DNA of 64,000 nt, taken from positions 1,240,001-1,304,000 of the forward strand of contig NZ_CP053830.1 in the NCBI RefSeq assembly GCF_013372185.1. The letters run 5' to 3'. The notes below the pieces were generated by a model. It was not told where the DNA came from. It searched no databases and saw only the letters and a list, made by a program, of their open reading frames with translations. The position numbers and the translations under genes are program-made. Source of the DNA: Campylobacter lari subsp. lari (GTDB lineage: Bacteria; Campylobacterota; Campylobacteria; Campylobacterales; Campylobacteraceae). Shown in pieces: positions 53,953 to 63,462 of the stretch (positions within the stretch are counted from its first letter, which is position 1; each line of letters opens with the position of its first letter).

Positions 53953-55782
53953 TTAATAAATTTTAATTTTTTGGCATAACGAATCAATATCAAGCTCTAA
54001 AAATTTTTCCACTTCACTTGTTTTGCCATGGGCTATAAATTGATCTTCAAATTCAAAACTTACAACTTTTATATGATAAAGATTTTCTTTTTGTAAAAAA
54101 TTTGTAATCAAACTTCCTACTCCGCCTATTTTGGCACTATCTGAAAAGACAAACCAGGTTTTAGTATTTTTAGCAATTTCTCTTAAAAGTTCTTCATCCA
54201 AAGGTTTTGCAAAAATCAAATCTATTAAGCTCGCATAATCTAATCCAAGTTTATCTAAAGCTAGTTTTGCCTTGGCTACACCTTGACCAAAACCTAAAAA
54301 TACTTTATCGCTTTGTGCTTTAGATAAAATTTGAGCTTTAGCAAGTTTTATCTCACATGGATTAAATTCATCATCTAATAAAAAATTTCCCCTAGGATAG
54401 CGAAAAGCAAAAACTCCTTGATGAAAATAAGCATATTCCATAATATTTTTCATCATAGCTTCATCTCGTGGAGCTGCTAGGGTAATGTTTGGAATAACAC
54501 TTAAAAAACTTATATCAAAAACACCTTGATGAGTTTCTCCATCTTCACCCACAATTCCTGCTCTATCCATGGCAATAACCACATTTAAATTCATAATAGC
54601 ACAATCATGAATCACTTGATCATAAGCTCTTTGCATAAAGGTGCTATAAATTGCTATAAAAGGTTTAAACCCTTCTTTTGCCATAGCAGCCATAGAGGTA
54701 ACTGCATGTTGTTCAGCAATTGCAACATCCCAAAAACGCTCAGGATACTTTTCTATCAATTTATCAAGCCCTGTTCCACTTGGCATAGCAGCAGTTACAC
54801 CTACTATATTTTCATATTTTTGAGCCAAATTTAACAAAGTGTTTGAAAAAATTTCAGTAGCACTTTTTTTGCTTACACCTTGTTTTAAGCTTTCTCCACT
54901 ATTAACATCAAAAGCACCAACCCCATGCCATTTTGCATTTTTTCCCTCAGCTAAAGCATAACCTTTGCCTTTGATAGTTTGAGCATGTACTACACAAGGC
55001 TTTTTCATGGCTTTTGCTTGATTTAGTGCGTTAATAACTTCATTTAAATTATGCCCATCAATAGGCCCAATATACTCAAGCCCTAATTCTTCAAATAAAA
55101 GTCCAGGTGTAATAAGTCTTAAGCCCTCTTCAAAACGCTTTGCCATATAAGAAGCACCCTGAGGAAAATACTCTAAAAGATTTTCTATGCGTTTTTTAAA
55201 TTTTTGATAAAACTGCGTTGCCATTGCTTGAGAAAGGTATTTTGAAATAGCCCCAATTGGCTTTGAAATACTCATCTCGTTATCATTTAAAATGATCACA
55301 CAAGGGTATTCTCTATCGCCAAGCTCATTTAAAGCCTCATATGCCATACCAGCACTTAAAGCTCCATCGCCTATTAATACAACAGGCAAACGGTCTTCAT
55401 TTTTTAATCTTATAGCCTTGCAAGCTCCAACTGCTAAAGATATAGAAGTGCTTGAATGTCCTGCTATAAAATAATCTCCCTCATCAGGTTTTGTATAACC
55501 ACTTAAGCCATTAAATTGCCTTAGTGTGTGAAAACTATTTATTTTGCCACTTAAAAGCTTATGTGGATAAGATTGGTGTGAAACATCAAAAATAAAAGGA
55601 TCTTTTTGTACATCAAAAACATAATGCATGGCTATGCTAAGTTCCACAACACCTAAATTTGAACTTAAATGTCCACCATTTTTACTCACTATATCTATAA
55701 TAACTTCACGCAAATTATTAGCTAAATTTTCTAACTCTTTAATTTGCATATTTTTAATATTTAAGCTGTTTAAATCTATCAT
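53953..55782 (-). CDS. dxs: 1-deoxy-D-xylulose-5-phosphate synthase (609 aa)
   Basis: Thiamine-diphosphate enzyme that starts the MEP isoprenoid pathway. Motifs: GHLSSNLGVVELSIAMHYVF at the N-terminus, the ThDP motif GDGALSAGMAYEALNELG, IGPIDGHN, and the transketolase C-domain with DRAGIVGEDGETHQGVFD. Slightly shorter than the E. coli enzyme. Its start overlaps the end of fliH by four bases, so an essential metabolic gene is coupled to a flagellar operon, as in C. jejuni. Confidence 0.95.
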   Translation of the reverse strand: MIDLNSLNIKNMQIKELENLANNLREVIIDIVSKNGGHLSSNLGVVELSIAMHYVFDVQKDPFIFDVSHQSYPHKLLSGKINSFHTLRQFNGLSGYTKPDEGDYFIAGHSSTSISLAVGACKAIRLKNEDRLPVVLIGDGALSAGMAYEALNELGDREYPCVIILNDNEMSISKPIGAISKYLSQAMATQFYQKFKKRIENLLEYFPQGASYMAKRFEEGLRLITPGLLFEELGLEYIGPIDGHNLNEVINALNQAKAMKKPCVVHAQTIKGKGYALAEGKNAKWHGVGAFDVNSGESLKQGVSKKSATEIFSNTLLNLAQKYENIVGVTAAMPSGTGLDKLIEKYPERFWDVAIAEQHAVTSMAAMAKEGFKPFIAIYSTFMQRAYDQVIHDCAIMNLNVVIAMDRAGIVGEDGETHQGVFDISFLSVIPNITLAAPRDEAMMKNIMEYAYFHQGVFAFRYPRGNFLLDDEFNPCEIKLAKAQILSKAQSDKVFLGFGQGVAKAKLALDKLGLDYASLIDLIFAKPLDEELLREIAKNTKTWFVFSDSAKIGGVGSLITNFLQKENLYHIKVVSFEFEDQFIAHGKTSEVEKFLELDIDSLCQKIKIY

Positions 55783-56597
55783 TCATTAGCCATATTTTTG
55801 ATTTTTTGCAAACGATTATTAAGGTTTGATTCTATATTACCAGCATCGCTTAATATTAAAATACTCCCCTTATTAATCGCATCATCAAGGCTAAATTTGA
55901 TATTACTTTGTTCTTGTTCTAAATGTGATTTTACATATTCAAAATCTTCAGGGCTTAGTTTTAATTCTATTTTAGTAGCATTTTTAAGCTCGTTCATAAG
56001 TTCTTTTGCCAAATTTAATGCCATAAGTGAGGAATTTTCCTCAAGTTCTTTTGCAATCACTTCTTTTGCGATAATTACAGCTGTATCAGCTAATTCTTTT
56101 TCATTTTTAGATAAAAACTCATTTAGATTTTGCACTGTATTTTCAAGTTTTTCTACACTTTTTAAGTATTTTTCTTTTAAAGTCTCTAATTCATTTTCAA
56201 AATTTTTTTGAGCTTGCTCATAACCTTCTTTGGTGAATTTTTCTTTTGCATGCTCTAATTCTGTATTTAAGCGATTGTTAAATTCAGCTTCTTGACTTTC
56301 TATTTGCATTTGTAGCTTAATGATATTTCCTGACATTTCATCAGTTTTTTTAAGCAAATCTTCTACAAAATCAGGTTGAATTTGTGGTTGTGGGGCTTGC
56401 GGGGTAGTTTCTACTGTTTGATTTTCCACTGCTTGCTGAGTAGCATTTTGAGCCAGGGGAGTTTGACTTATGGTTTGAGTTTCTTCTTGTTTTTGCTCTT
56501 CATTGGAAGACATTTCACTCATAACTTTAAAATGATATCCCTCAACCACATGAGCAGAAATATTTTCAGGTGAAATTACATTAGTTAATTTAGCCAT
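55779..56597 (-). CDS. fliH: Flagellar export ATPase regulator FliH (272 aa)
   Basis: Cytoplasmic stator of the FliI ATPase. Variable Gln/Pro-rich N-terminal region (about 35-95, many QTVE/PQAPQ repeats) followed by a long coiled coil (about 95-190) and the C-terminal domain with AKEVIAKELEE and LSPEDFEYVKSHLE and the typical INKGSILILSDAGNIESNL ending. Four bases after fliG; overlaps dxs by four bases. Confidence 0.9.
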   Translation of the reverse strand: MAKLTNVISPENISAHVVEGYHFKVMSEMSSNEEQKQEETQTISQTPLAQNATQQAVENQTVETTPQAPQPQIQPDFVEDLLKKTDEMSGNIIKLQMQIESQEAEFNNRLNTELEHAKEKFTKEGYEQAQKNFENELETLKEKYLKSVEKLENTVQNLNEFLSKNEKELADTAVIIAKEVIAKELEENSSLMALNLAKELMNELKNATKIELKLSPEDFEYVKSHLEQEQSNIKFSLDDAINKGSILILSDAGNIESNLNNRLQKIKNMANE

Positions 56598-56601
56598 AAT
56601 C

Positions 56602-57630
56602 TTACTCTATCATCTCATCAGCCTCACCCACTTGGATAAGACCTTGTTCTGCAAGTTTTTGCACCACCTCAACAACTTTTCTTTGTGCTTCTTCCACATC
56701 TTTTACACGCACAGCGCCCAAAAAGCCCATTTCTTCTACAAAAGCTTCAGCAGCACGCGTGGACATATTTGCCATAAATTTTTGTTTTAAATCCTCGCTT
56801 GCACCCTTTAAACCTATCATCAAATCGCGCTTATCAGCAGCTTTTAAAACCTCTCTAATCGCATTAGTACTAAGCTGGGAAATATCATCAAAAGTAAACA
56901 TTAAATCTTTAATGGTAGTTGCAAGTTTTTCATCACTTTGCTCAATATAAGAAAGTGTTGTTTTAGATGCTTTTTGACCCAAGCGATTAAGCACTTCAGC
57001 AACCGCTCTTGGACCACCCACTTCAACTTTATAAGAAGTAAGGCTTTCAAGTTTACTTTCAAGCACAGCAGATACTCTTTTGATAATTGATGGTGAAATA
57101 TCCCCAAGATTTGCCATTCTTATTACAACCTCAGCCCTTAACTCATCGCTAAAATACTCCAAAGTTTCAGCAGCTTGAGTAGTATCCATATGAGCTAAAA
57201 TCAAAGCTATGGTTTGAGGGTGTTCTTTAATGATAAAGTCTGCAAGTTGTTGAGGCTTAATTTGAGAAAGATAAGCAAAATTTTGATTATTTTCCATACT
57301 TTTGGTAAGTTTTTCCAAAATTTTATTGGCAATTTCAGGACCAAAAGTTCTAAATAGAATTTCTTTTGCATATTCCAAACCACCACTTTTTAAATATTGG
57401 TTTGATTGTAATAAAGTATAAAATTCCTCAAGTACTGCAGTAGCAACTGGCTTGTCAACATTTTTTGCCAAAGCAATATAGCGAGAAATTTCAGTGATGA
57501 CATTAATATCCATATGAGAAAATAAAACTGTTGTTACATCTTCTCCAAGTTGGATTAAAAAAATTGCGACCTTTTCTGGCATAGAAAGGTCATCATAGAC
57601 CATTTTTTGTTCTTCACTAAGCTTTATCAT
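56602..57630 (-). CDS. fliG: Flagellar rotor switch protein FliG (342 aa)
   Basis: C-ring protein that interacts with MotA. Armadillo-type repeats with EHPQTIALILAHMDTTQAAETL (EHPQT hallmark at about 133) and the C-terminal torque helix around FDDISQLSTNAIREVLKAADKRDL with the charged residues used for motor contact. Family length. Shares one base with fliF stop (57630). Confidence 0.95.
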   Translation of the reverse strand: MIKLSEEQKMVYDDLSMPEKVAIFLIQLGEDVTTVLFSHMDINVITEISRYIALAKNVDKPVATAVLEEFYTLLQSNQYLKSGGLEYAKEILFRTFGPEIANKILEKLTKSMENNQNFAYLSQIKPQQLADFIIKEHPQTIALILAHMDTTQAAETLEYFSDELRAEVVIRMANLGDISPSIIKRVSAVLESKLESLTSYKVEVGGPRAVAEVLNRLGQKASKTTLSYIEQSDEKLATTIKDLMFTFDDISQLSTNAIREVLKAADKRDLMIGLKGASEDLKQKFMANMSTRAAEAFVEEMGFLGAVRVKDVEEAQRKVVEVVQKLAEQGLIQVGEADEMIE

Positions 57631-59315
57631 TAGATATCCTTCTCACCAAATTCAGCTTCATTTTCAACAAGTTTTTGCAACAATAATGCCACTTCTTCAC
57701 CTTTTTCATTAGCCACTGCTCTTAATTTTTCGAGCAAGACATCATATTGAAGCGCATCTTCATCAAAATTATCCCCAAAGCCAAGTTGTTCTTCAACTTT
57801 TCTACGCGCTGCATTGAATTTTTCAATAGCATCTTCAGCCTCATCAATGATTTGCCCGTCTTTACCTTCCATCTCTTCTTCAAGCTTGATATCTGCAAGC
57901 ATTTTTTGTGAAAATGGAACGATAACTTTTTTGTAAAAGATAAAAAGTAAAATCGCGGCAAAGACATACTTAACAGGCGGGATAAATGGCTCAACAAATC
58001 TTGAATAGAAAGTTTGGACCTTATTTTCAACCTTAGCTGTTCTATGAAATTCCAAATTATTTACTTCAACCGCATCACCTCTAGCAAGATTAAAACCTAT
58101 AGCACCTTTAGTAAGATTTTCAATAGCTTGAATTTCTTTATCACTCAAAGGAATATATTCGTTTGTGATATTTCCTTGATCATCAGTAATTACTTTGTAT
58201 TTTCCATCTACTACAACGGCTGCAGAAATTCTTTTAATCGTTGCAAATTGCTTAGTGGTGTTGGTGATTTTTTTAGAAATTTCATTATTAGTTGTAGTTT
58301 GGTTTTTAGTATAAACCTCGCGTGCACCTTTATCATCTAAACCCTCTACAGGACCGATGTTTGAAACAGCACCTGGTACACCTTGAATTTCTTTATCTTT
58401 ATAGCCTTCTTTGTGTTCTTCTAAAGTTTGCTCACTACGCACGACTGTGTTTGGATCATATACTTCACTTTGTGATTCTTCTTTAGAAAAATCATAATCA
58501 ATACTAACCTTTGCCACTACTCTATCATAACCACCCGCAAATGGAGCAATAGAAGCAACAATTTTTTGCTCTAATTCATATTCTTGATCTCTTTTATATT
58601 TAATTTGAGCAGCGATCAAATCACTCTCAAAAGCACCCTCATCATCTAAAGGAATACCTTTTTGATCCATGATTTTTACATTTTCAGGGGTAAGTTTTGT
58701 CACTGAAGAAGCAATTAAGTTTTTAATCCCCATAATTTGCTTTTTATTAAGCTTTAAACCTTCTTTTATCGTCAAAGCTACTGAAGCAGTTGGTGGGACT
58801 TGTTGTTGGGTAAAAAGTGTATCTTTAGCAAAAGCAATATGCACTGTGGCACTATGGATAGGCTCTAAACTTTCAATCGTTCTAGCAAGTTCACCTTCTA
58901 ATGCTCTTTGGTATTTTACCTTTTGCTCAGCTTCTGTTGCACCAAATTCTTGTTTATCAAAAAGCTCAAAGCCTACTTTATTATCCTTTGGTAATAACCC
59001 TGCAGAAGCAATAGCCAAACGCTGTTTATATACTTGATCATTAGGCACTAAAATAGTTCCTTCATTACGCAAAATATAAGGAACCCCACTTTTTTCAAGC
59101 TGCGTTACTATCATCGCTGAATCACTAGTATTAGCATTTTCAAACAATACTGAATATCCAGCCTCACTAGCTACTGTAGAACCGCTTCTAAAAAGGGTTA
59201 AAAATACTAAAAATCCAACTACAACAACAATAGAAGCAGCAATGATAATACGCTGTCTTAAACTTAAATTTTGATAAAGCTGACCTACTTGGTGCAGTAT
59301 AGTTTTATAATCCAT
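57630..59315 (-). CDS. fliF: Flagellar MS-ring protein FliF (561 aa)
   Basis: Membrane ring on which the rotor and export gate assemble. Two membrane helices (about residues 25-45 and 445-465) bracket a large periplasmic ring-building domain with VPYILRNEGTILVPNDQV, ARTIESLEPIHSATVHIA and ISKKITNTTKQFATIKRIS. The C-terminal FliG-binding tail ends LVENEAEFGEKDI. First of fliF-fliG-fliH; hisC lies 15 bases upstream. Confidence 0.95.
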   Translation of the reverse strand: MDYKTILHQVGQLYQNLSLRQRIIIAASIVVVVGFLVFLTLFRSGSTVASEAGYSVLFENANTSDSAMIVTQLEKSGVPYILRNEGTILVPNDQVYKQRLAIASAGLLPKDNKVGFELFDKQEFGATEAEQKVKYQRALEGELARTIESLEPIHSATVHIAFAKDTLFTQQQVPPTASVALTIKEGLKLNKKQIMGIKNLIASSVTKLTPENVKIMDQKGIPLDDEGAFESDLIAAQIKYKRDQEYELEQKIVASIAPFAGGYDRVVAKVSIDYDFSKEESQSEVYDPNTVVRSEQTLEEHKEGYKDKEIQGVPGAVSNIGPVEGLDDKGAREVYTKNQTTTNNEISKKITNTTKQFATIKRISAAVVVDGKYKVITDDQGNITNEYIPLSDKEIQAIENLTKGAIGFNLARGDAVEVNNLEFHRTAKVENKVQTFYSRFVEPFIPPVKYVFAAILLFIFYKKVIVPFSQKMLADIKLEEEMEGKDGQIIDEAEDAIEKFNAARRKVEEQLGFGDNFDEDALQYDVLLEKLRAVANEKGEEVALLLQKLVENEAEFGEKDI

Positions 59316-59329
59316 TTATTTCCTACAAA

Positions 59330-60421
59330 CTAAAAATTTTTAGAAAACTCTTCAAAAAACCTTGAATTTTCATACTCTGTACCTATACTTATACGCACAG
59401 CATTTAAACCATAACTTTGTAAATTTCTTATTATTATACCGTTTTTAAGCAGTTTTTCAGATAAATCTGTGCTATTTTTTTCATCAAAAAAATAGGTAAT
59501 AAAATTTGTATAGCTTGGAATATATCGAATTTTATAATTTTTAGCAAAATCTTCATAAAGTTTCATTTGTGAAAAATTATTTTCCAAAGTTTTTTGCACA
59601 AACTCATCATCATCTAACGCAGCAACAGCAGCTTTTAAACTCAAATTAGTCACATTAAAAGGTGCTCTTAATTTATAAAATGCATTGATAATTTCCTTGC
59701 AAGCTATACCATAACCCACTCTCATACCACCCAAACCATAAAGCTTAGAAAAGGTTCCTAGATATACTGCATTTTGAAATTTATGGATTAATTCCTTAGG
59801 ATTAATATGTTTTTTGCTATCTTTAAATGAAGCAAATTCATTATAAGCTCCATCAATGGCCACCAAACAATCCTCATCAATTTTTTCTAAAAACTCAAAA
59901 ACTGCACTTGCGTCCAAACACTCACCTAAAGGATTATTAGGTAAACATAAAAAGATTACTTTGATTTCATTTTTATGCTTTTGATATAACTCATACAACT
60001 CATTTAAATCATGGGTTAAGCTTGGGGTTTTATAAACCTTAACTCCTAGTTGTTTTGCATAAATTTCATACATAGCAAAGCTAACCCCACATTGTAAATA
60101 AGCCTTAGAATGATCAAGTTTTGCATGTACTATATATTCTATAATTTGATCACTCCCACTACCTATGATGAGATTTTCTTTTAAAATATCATATTTTTGT
60201 GCTAAAGCTTGTTTTAATTCACTCATAGTATCATCAGGATATAAATGAGCTAAATGTGCATTATTTATGATGGCTTCTTTAGCCTTTTTACTTGTGCCAT
60301 AAGGATTTTCATTACTTGCTAGTTTAATAACTTCTTTTAAACCATATTCTTTAGCAACCAAATCCATATCCTTGCCACTTTCATAAGTTTTAATAGCCTC
60401 TAAAAAAGGATTAAATTTCAT
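59330..60421 (-). CDS. hisC: Histidinol-phosphate aminotransferase (363 aa)
   Basis: PLP aminotransferase of histidine synthesis that may also serve aromatic amino acids; a neighbouring pheA supports the latter. Motifs: [43 protein letters not shown] and the PLP-lysine segment [17 protein letters not shown] chose ATG 60421 ([10 protein letters not shown], with GGAG upstream) rather than a TTG-type start nine codons earlier inside pheA. It overlaps the pheA end by 11 bases. Confidence 0.93.
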   Translation of the reverse strand: MKFNPFLEAIKTYESGKDMDLVAKEYGLKEVIKLASNENPYGTSKKAKEAIINNAHLAHLYPDDTMSELKQALAQKYDILKENLIIGSGSDQIIEYIVHAKLDHSKAYLQCGVSFAMYEIYAKQLGVKVYKTPSLTHDLNELYELYQKHKNEIKVIFLCLPNNPLGECLDASAVFEFLEKIDEDCLVAIDGAYNEFASFKDSKKHINPKELIHKFQNAVYLGTFSKLYGLGGMRVGYGIACKEIINAFYKLRAPFNVTNLSLKAAVAALDDDEFVQKTLENNFSQMKLYEDFAKNYKIRYIPSYTNFITYFFDEKNSTDLSEKLLKNGIIIRNLQSYGLNAVRISIGTEYENSRFFEEFSKNF

Positions 60422-61484
60422 TGCTTTCTCCTGATAAATATGATCCAAGCCATTTTATATGCTCAGCTTTTTTTAATACTCTTTGGACATTTTCATCATC
60501 AATATGTCCTTCAAAATCTATATAAAAACTATGCACAAATTCTCTTGTTTTTATAGGGCGTGATTCAAGTTTTGTTAAATTTATCCCCTCTTTTTTAAAC
60601 TCATATAATAAATCACTAAGCCCACCTGGTTTGTGCGCAGCAAGTGCCAAGATGGAAGTTTTACAATGAGGCATTTGAGGTATTTTTATATCACTTAAAA
60701 TCAAAAACCTAGTACGATTTGCCAAATTATCCTCAATCGTTTCAAACAATATAGGCACATTATAAAGTTTTGCTGCAATCTTAGAGCAAATTGCAGCTGA
60801 AGTAACATCTTGTGAAGCTAAGTAAGCTGCATGAGCTGTGGATTTACTTGCTACAAATTCTATTTCACTTAAATCATGACTTTCTAAAAAATTTCTACAT
60901 TGGTTATAACCTTGCGGATGAGAATAAATGCGTTTAATATCTTTTAAATTCTCACTCATACTTACAAAAGAATGATGAATATCCATATAAATTTCAGCAA
61001 AAATCTTTACATCTTCGTATTTTCCAAGACAATCAAGCGTCACACCCACTGCACCTGCTGTATTATTTTCTATAGGGACTACTCCATATTTTGCTTCTTT
61101 ATGAGCTAGTTCTTTAAAAACATCTTCTATATTTGCAAGTGGAGTATAACGACTCATAGCGCCAAAACGCGTTCTTGCTACTTGATGAGTATAGCTTCCC
61201 TCAGGACCTAAATAAGCTATGCTTTGAGGCATTTCTAAATTTCTTGATACAGCAAAAATTTCTTGATAAATTGCTTCGATTGCATTTTGATCTAATAAAC
61301 CATGATTATAATTTTTAAGTCTATTTATAATAGCCCTTTCACGCTCAGGTCTATAAATACTCCCACCTAAATTTTGCTTAATAACTCCTATATCTTTAAC
61401 ATGAAGCATTCTTTCATTAAGCAAAGCCAAAATTTTATCATCGATAGTATCGATTTTGTTGCGTAATTTTTCTATCTCTTTCAT
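60411..61484 (-). CDS. pheA: Bifunctional chorismate mutase / prephenate dehydratase (357 aa)
   Basis: Makes phenylpyruvate from chorismate. N-terminal AroQ-type mutase (residues 1-90, [19 protein letters not shown]), prephenate dehydratase domain from [16 protein letters not shown] with the NNTAGAVG and NRTRFLIL (catalytic TRF) motifs, and a C-terminal ACT domain with the [10 protein letters not shown] phenylalanine-binding signature, so feedback inhibition is expected. Overlaps the HAD gene upstream by four bases. Confidence 0.95.
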   Translation of the reverse strand: MKEIEKLRNKIDTIDDKILALLNERMLHVKDIGVIKQNLGGSIYRPERERAIINRLKNYNHGLLDQNAIEAIYQEIFAVSRNLEMPQSIAYLGPEGSYTHQVARTRFGAMSRYTPLANIEDVFKELAHKEAKYGVVPIENNTAGAVGVTLDCLGKYEDVKIFAEIYMDIHHSFVSMSENLKDIKRIYSHPQGYNQCRNFLESHDLSEIEFVASKSTAHAAYLASQDVTSAAICSKIAAKLYNVPILFETIEDNLANRTRFLILSDIKIPQMPHCKTSILALAAHKPGGLSDLLYEFKKEGINLTKLESRPIKTREFVHSFYIDFEGHIDDENVQRVLKKAEHIKWLGSYLSGESNEI

Positions 61485-62242
61485 TTAAACCTCGATATGT
61501 AGTAATTCTTAATACTATCATACACAAAATTAAGTTTAGTTGTATCAAGGCCTTGAGTGTTAGAAATTTTACCACTTAAAACCAAAGCTGTTTGCATACC
61601 AAGCTCATAAGCACCAAGTAAATCACCTTTATAATCATCACTTATTATTAAAACCTTTTCAAAACATGCATTACAATCTTGTAGTTTTAATAAATTTAAA
61701 GCACTTTCATAAAAAGCTTTGCTAGGTTTTCCTATGACTTTATAATCAAACCCACATGCATTTTTAAGCATAGCCATGATACTTCCAACACCTGGATAAA
61801 GCTTTGAGTTTTTTTTATAAATACTACCCTCATGCATTGCTATAGCTTGCACACCATTTTTAACATATTCTATCATTTTAGCAAAATCTTGAAATTTAAA
61901 ATCATCATAACTTGCTATTAAAAATGCTTTTGGATTATCAAAATCAAGTTCATAACCTAGCTCTTGAAGACTTTGTAAAAATTCTTTTGCACCAAAAGCT
62001 GCTATTTTACAAGGCTTTAAATGATCTTTTAAAACACAAAAAGGATCAATATAAACCTTTTCATTAATCTCAAAACCCAAATTTTGTAAATAATTTAAAA
62101 AATCTAATTTTTTAGTATTATTAGTGATGATTACATAAGGAATTTTTTCTTTATTTAAAGATTTAATGAGTTTTAAAGCTCCATCTATAGGACTTTTATC
62201 ATAATCTGAAATCAAAGTCCCTTGCACATCCAAAAAAAGCAT
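61481..62242 (-). CDS. HAD-superfamily (NagD/IIA-like) protein with an altered DxD motif (253 aa)
   Basis: Rossmannoid HAD fold: motif I at the very N-terminus is FLDVQGTLI, motif II ITNNTKK, motif III around GKPSKAFYE (conserved lysine) and motif IV IISDDYKGDLLGAYELGMQ. The nucleophile Asp5 is present, but the second motif-I aspartate (acid/base) is Gln7, so ordinary phosphatase activity may be weak or the substrate unusual. The topology and GNxxxD-like end resemble p-nitrophenylphosphatase/NagD proteins. Located between lysA and pheA in the same operon; substrate unknown. Confidence 0.8.
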   Translation of the reverse strand: MLFLDVQGTLISDYDKSPIDGALKLIKSLNKEKIPYVIITNNTKKLDFLNYLQNLGFEINEKVYIDPFCVLKDHLKPCKIAAFGAKEFLQSLQELGYELDFDNPKAFLIASYDDFKFQDFAKMIEYVKNGVQAIAMHEGSIYKKNSKLYPGVGSIMAMLKNACGFDYKVIGKPSKAFYESALNLLKLQDCNACFEKVLIISDDYKGDLLGAYELGMQTALVLSGKISNTQGLDTTKLNFVYDSIKNYYISRFK

Positions 62243-62243
62243 T

Positions 62244-63449
62244 TTAATCCTTTAAAAAATCAAGCTCTAAAGCAATTTGATCTTCATAACTTTCTCTTTT
62301 TCTAATCATTCTTACTTCATTATTTTCACAGGCTAATTCACACACTTTATTGCGAGAATTATAATTGCTACTCATGCTAAAGCCATATGCACCTGCGCTT
62401 TTAATTATAATCAAATCCCCTGCTTTTGTCTTAGCTAATTTTCTATCTTTTGCTAAAAAATCACCACTTTCACAAATTCCACCAACAATATCACAAAGGC
62501 TTTCTTCTTTGTTTTCACTTAAAAGTGTGATTTCATGATAAGCATTATATAAACTTGGACGCAATAAATCATTCATTGCCCCATCAACAATCACAAAACG
62601 CTTTTTATCATTGAATTTTTCATACAAAACTTTAGTTACAAACTCTCCTGCATTTGCCACCAAAAATCTACCTGGTTCCATACCTATACATACATCAAGT
62701 CCTTGCAAGCTTGCTAAAATTCCTTGAGCATAATCATACAAATTTGGCTCTTGCTCATCTTTATAACAAACTCCTAAACCCCCACCTATATCAAAGAACT
62801 TAATATTAATTTTCAAAGCTAAAAGCTCTTTTACTAATTTTGCAACAATTACAGAAGCTTCATGAATACTACTTATATCAAGAATTTGTGAGCCTATGTG
62901 AAAATGCACGCTAACTGGATCTAAAAATTGTGAATTTTTAGCATAAATATACATTTTTTTAGCACTTTCTATATCTACACCAAATTTATTTTCATGAAGC
63001 CCTGTAGATATGTAAGGATGGGTTTTTGCATCTACATTTGGATTTACTCTTATGCTTATACGAGCTATCTTTTGACTTTCTTTAGCAATTTGTTCCAAAA
63101 GAAGCATTTCTTCATAACTTTCTAAATTTACATAAAGTATATTTTGCTCTAGAGCATATTTTAACTCATCAGCACTTTTACCTACCCCACTAAAAATAAT
63201 TTTATAATTTTTAGCACCTGCTTTTAAAGCTCTATAAATCTCACCCGCACTAACACAATCAAATCCACTATCTAAAGAAACTAAAAGTTTTAAAACACTT
63301 AAATTTGAATTTGCTTTAACTGCATAAAAAATTTGTGATTTTCTTGCTTTAAAAGCTTCTTTTAGTAGTAAAAAACGCTCTTTGATTTTATCAAAATCAT
63401 AAACATAAAAAGGAGTGTTATATTGCTTTGCTAATTTTAAATAATCCAT
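62244..63449 (-). CDS. lysA: Diaminopimelate decarboxylase (401 aa)
   Basis: PLP enzyme giving lysine from meso-diaminopimelate. PLP lysine Lys45 in IFYAVKANSNLSVL, the SVHFHIGSQILD histidine motif, ISIRVNPNVDAKTHPYIST and GGGLGV, and the C-terminal catalytic CESGDFL with EPGRFLVANAG. Family length. One base separates it from the HAD gene downstream and 13 bases from the LptF/G-type gene upstream. Confidence 0.95.
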   Translation of the reverse strand: MDYLKLAKQYNTPFYVYDFDKIKERFLLLKEAFKARKSQIFYAVKANSNLSVLKLLVSLDSGFDCVSAGEIYRALKAGAKNYKIIFSGVGKSADELKYALEQNILYVNLESYEEMLLLEQIAKESQKIARISIRVNPNVDAKTHPYISTGLHENKFGVDIESAKKMYIYAKNSQFLDPVSVHFHIGSQILDISSIHEASVIVAKLVKELLALKINIKFFDIGGGLGVCYKDEQEPNLYDYAQGILASLQGLDVCIGMEPGRFLVANAGEFVTKVLYEKFNDKKRFVIVDGAMNDLLRPSLYNAYHEITLLSENKEESLCDIVGGICESGDFLAKDRKLAKTKAGDLIIIKSAGAYGFSMSSNYNSRNKVCELACENNEVRMIRKRESYEDQIALELDFLKD

Positions 63450-63462
63450 AAAAAACCTCTTT

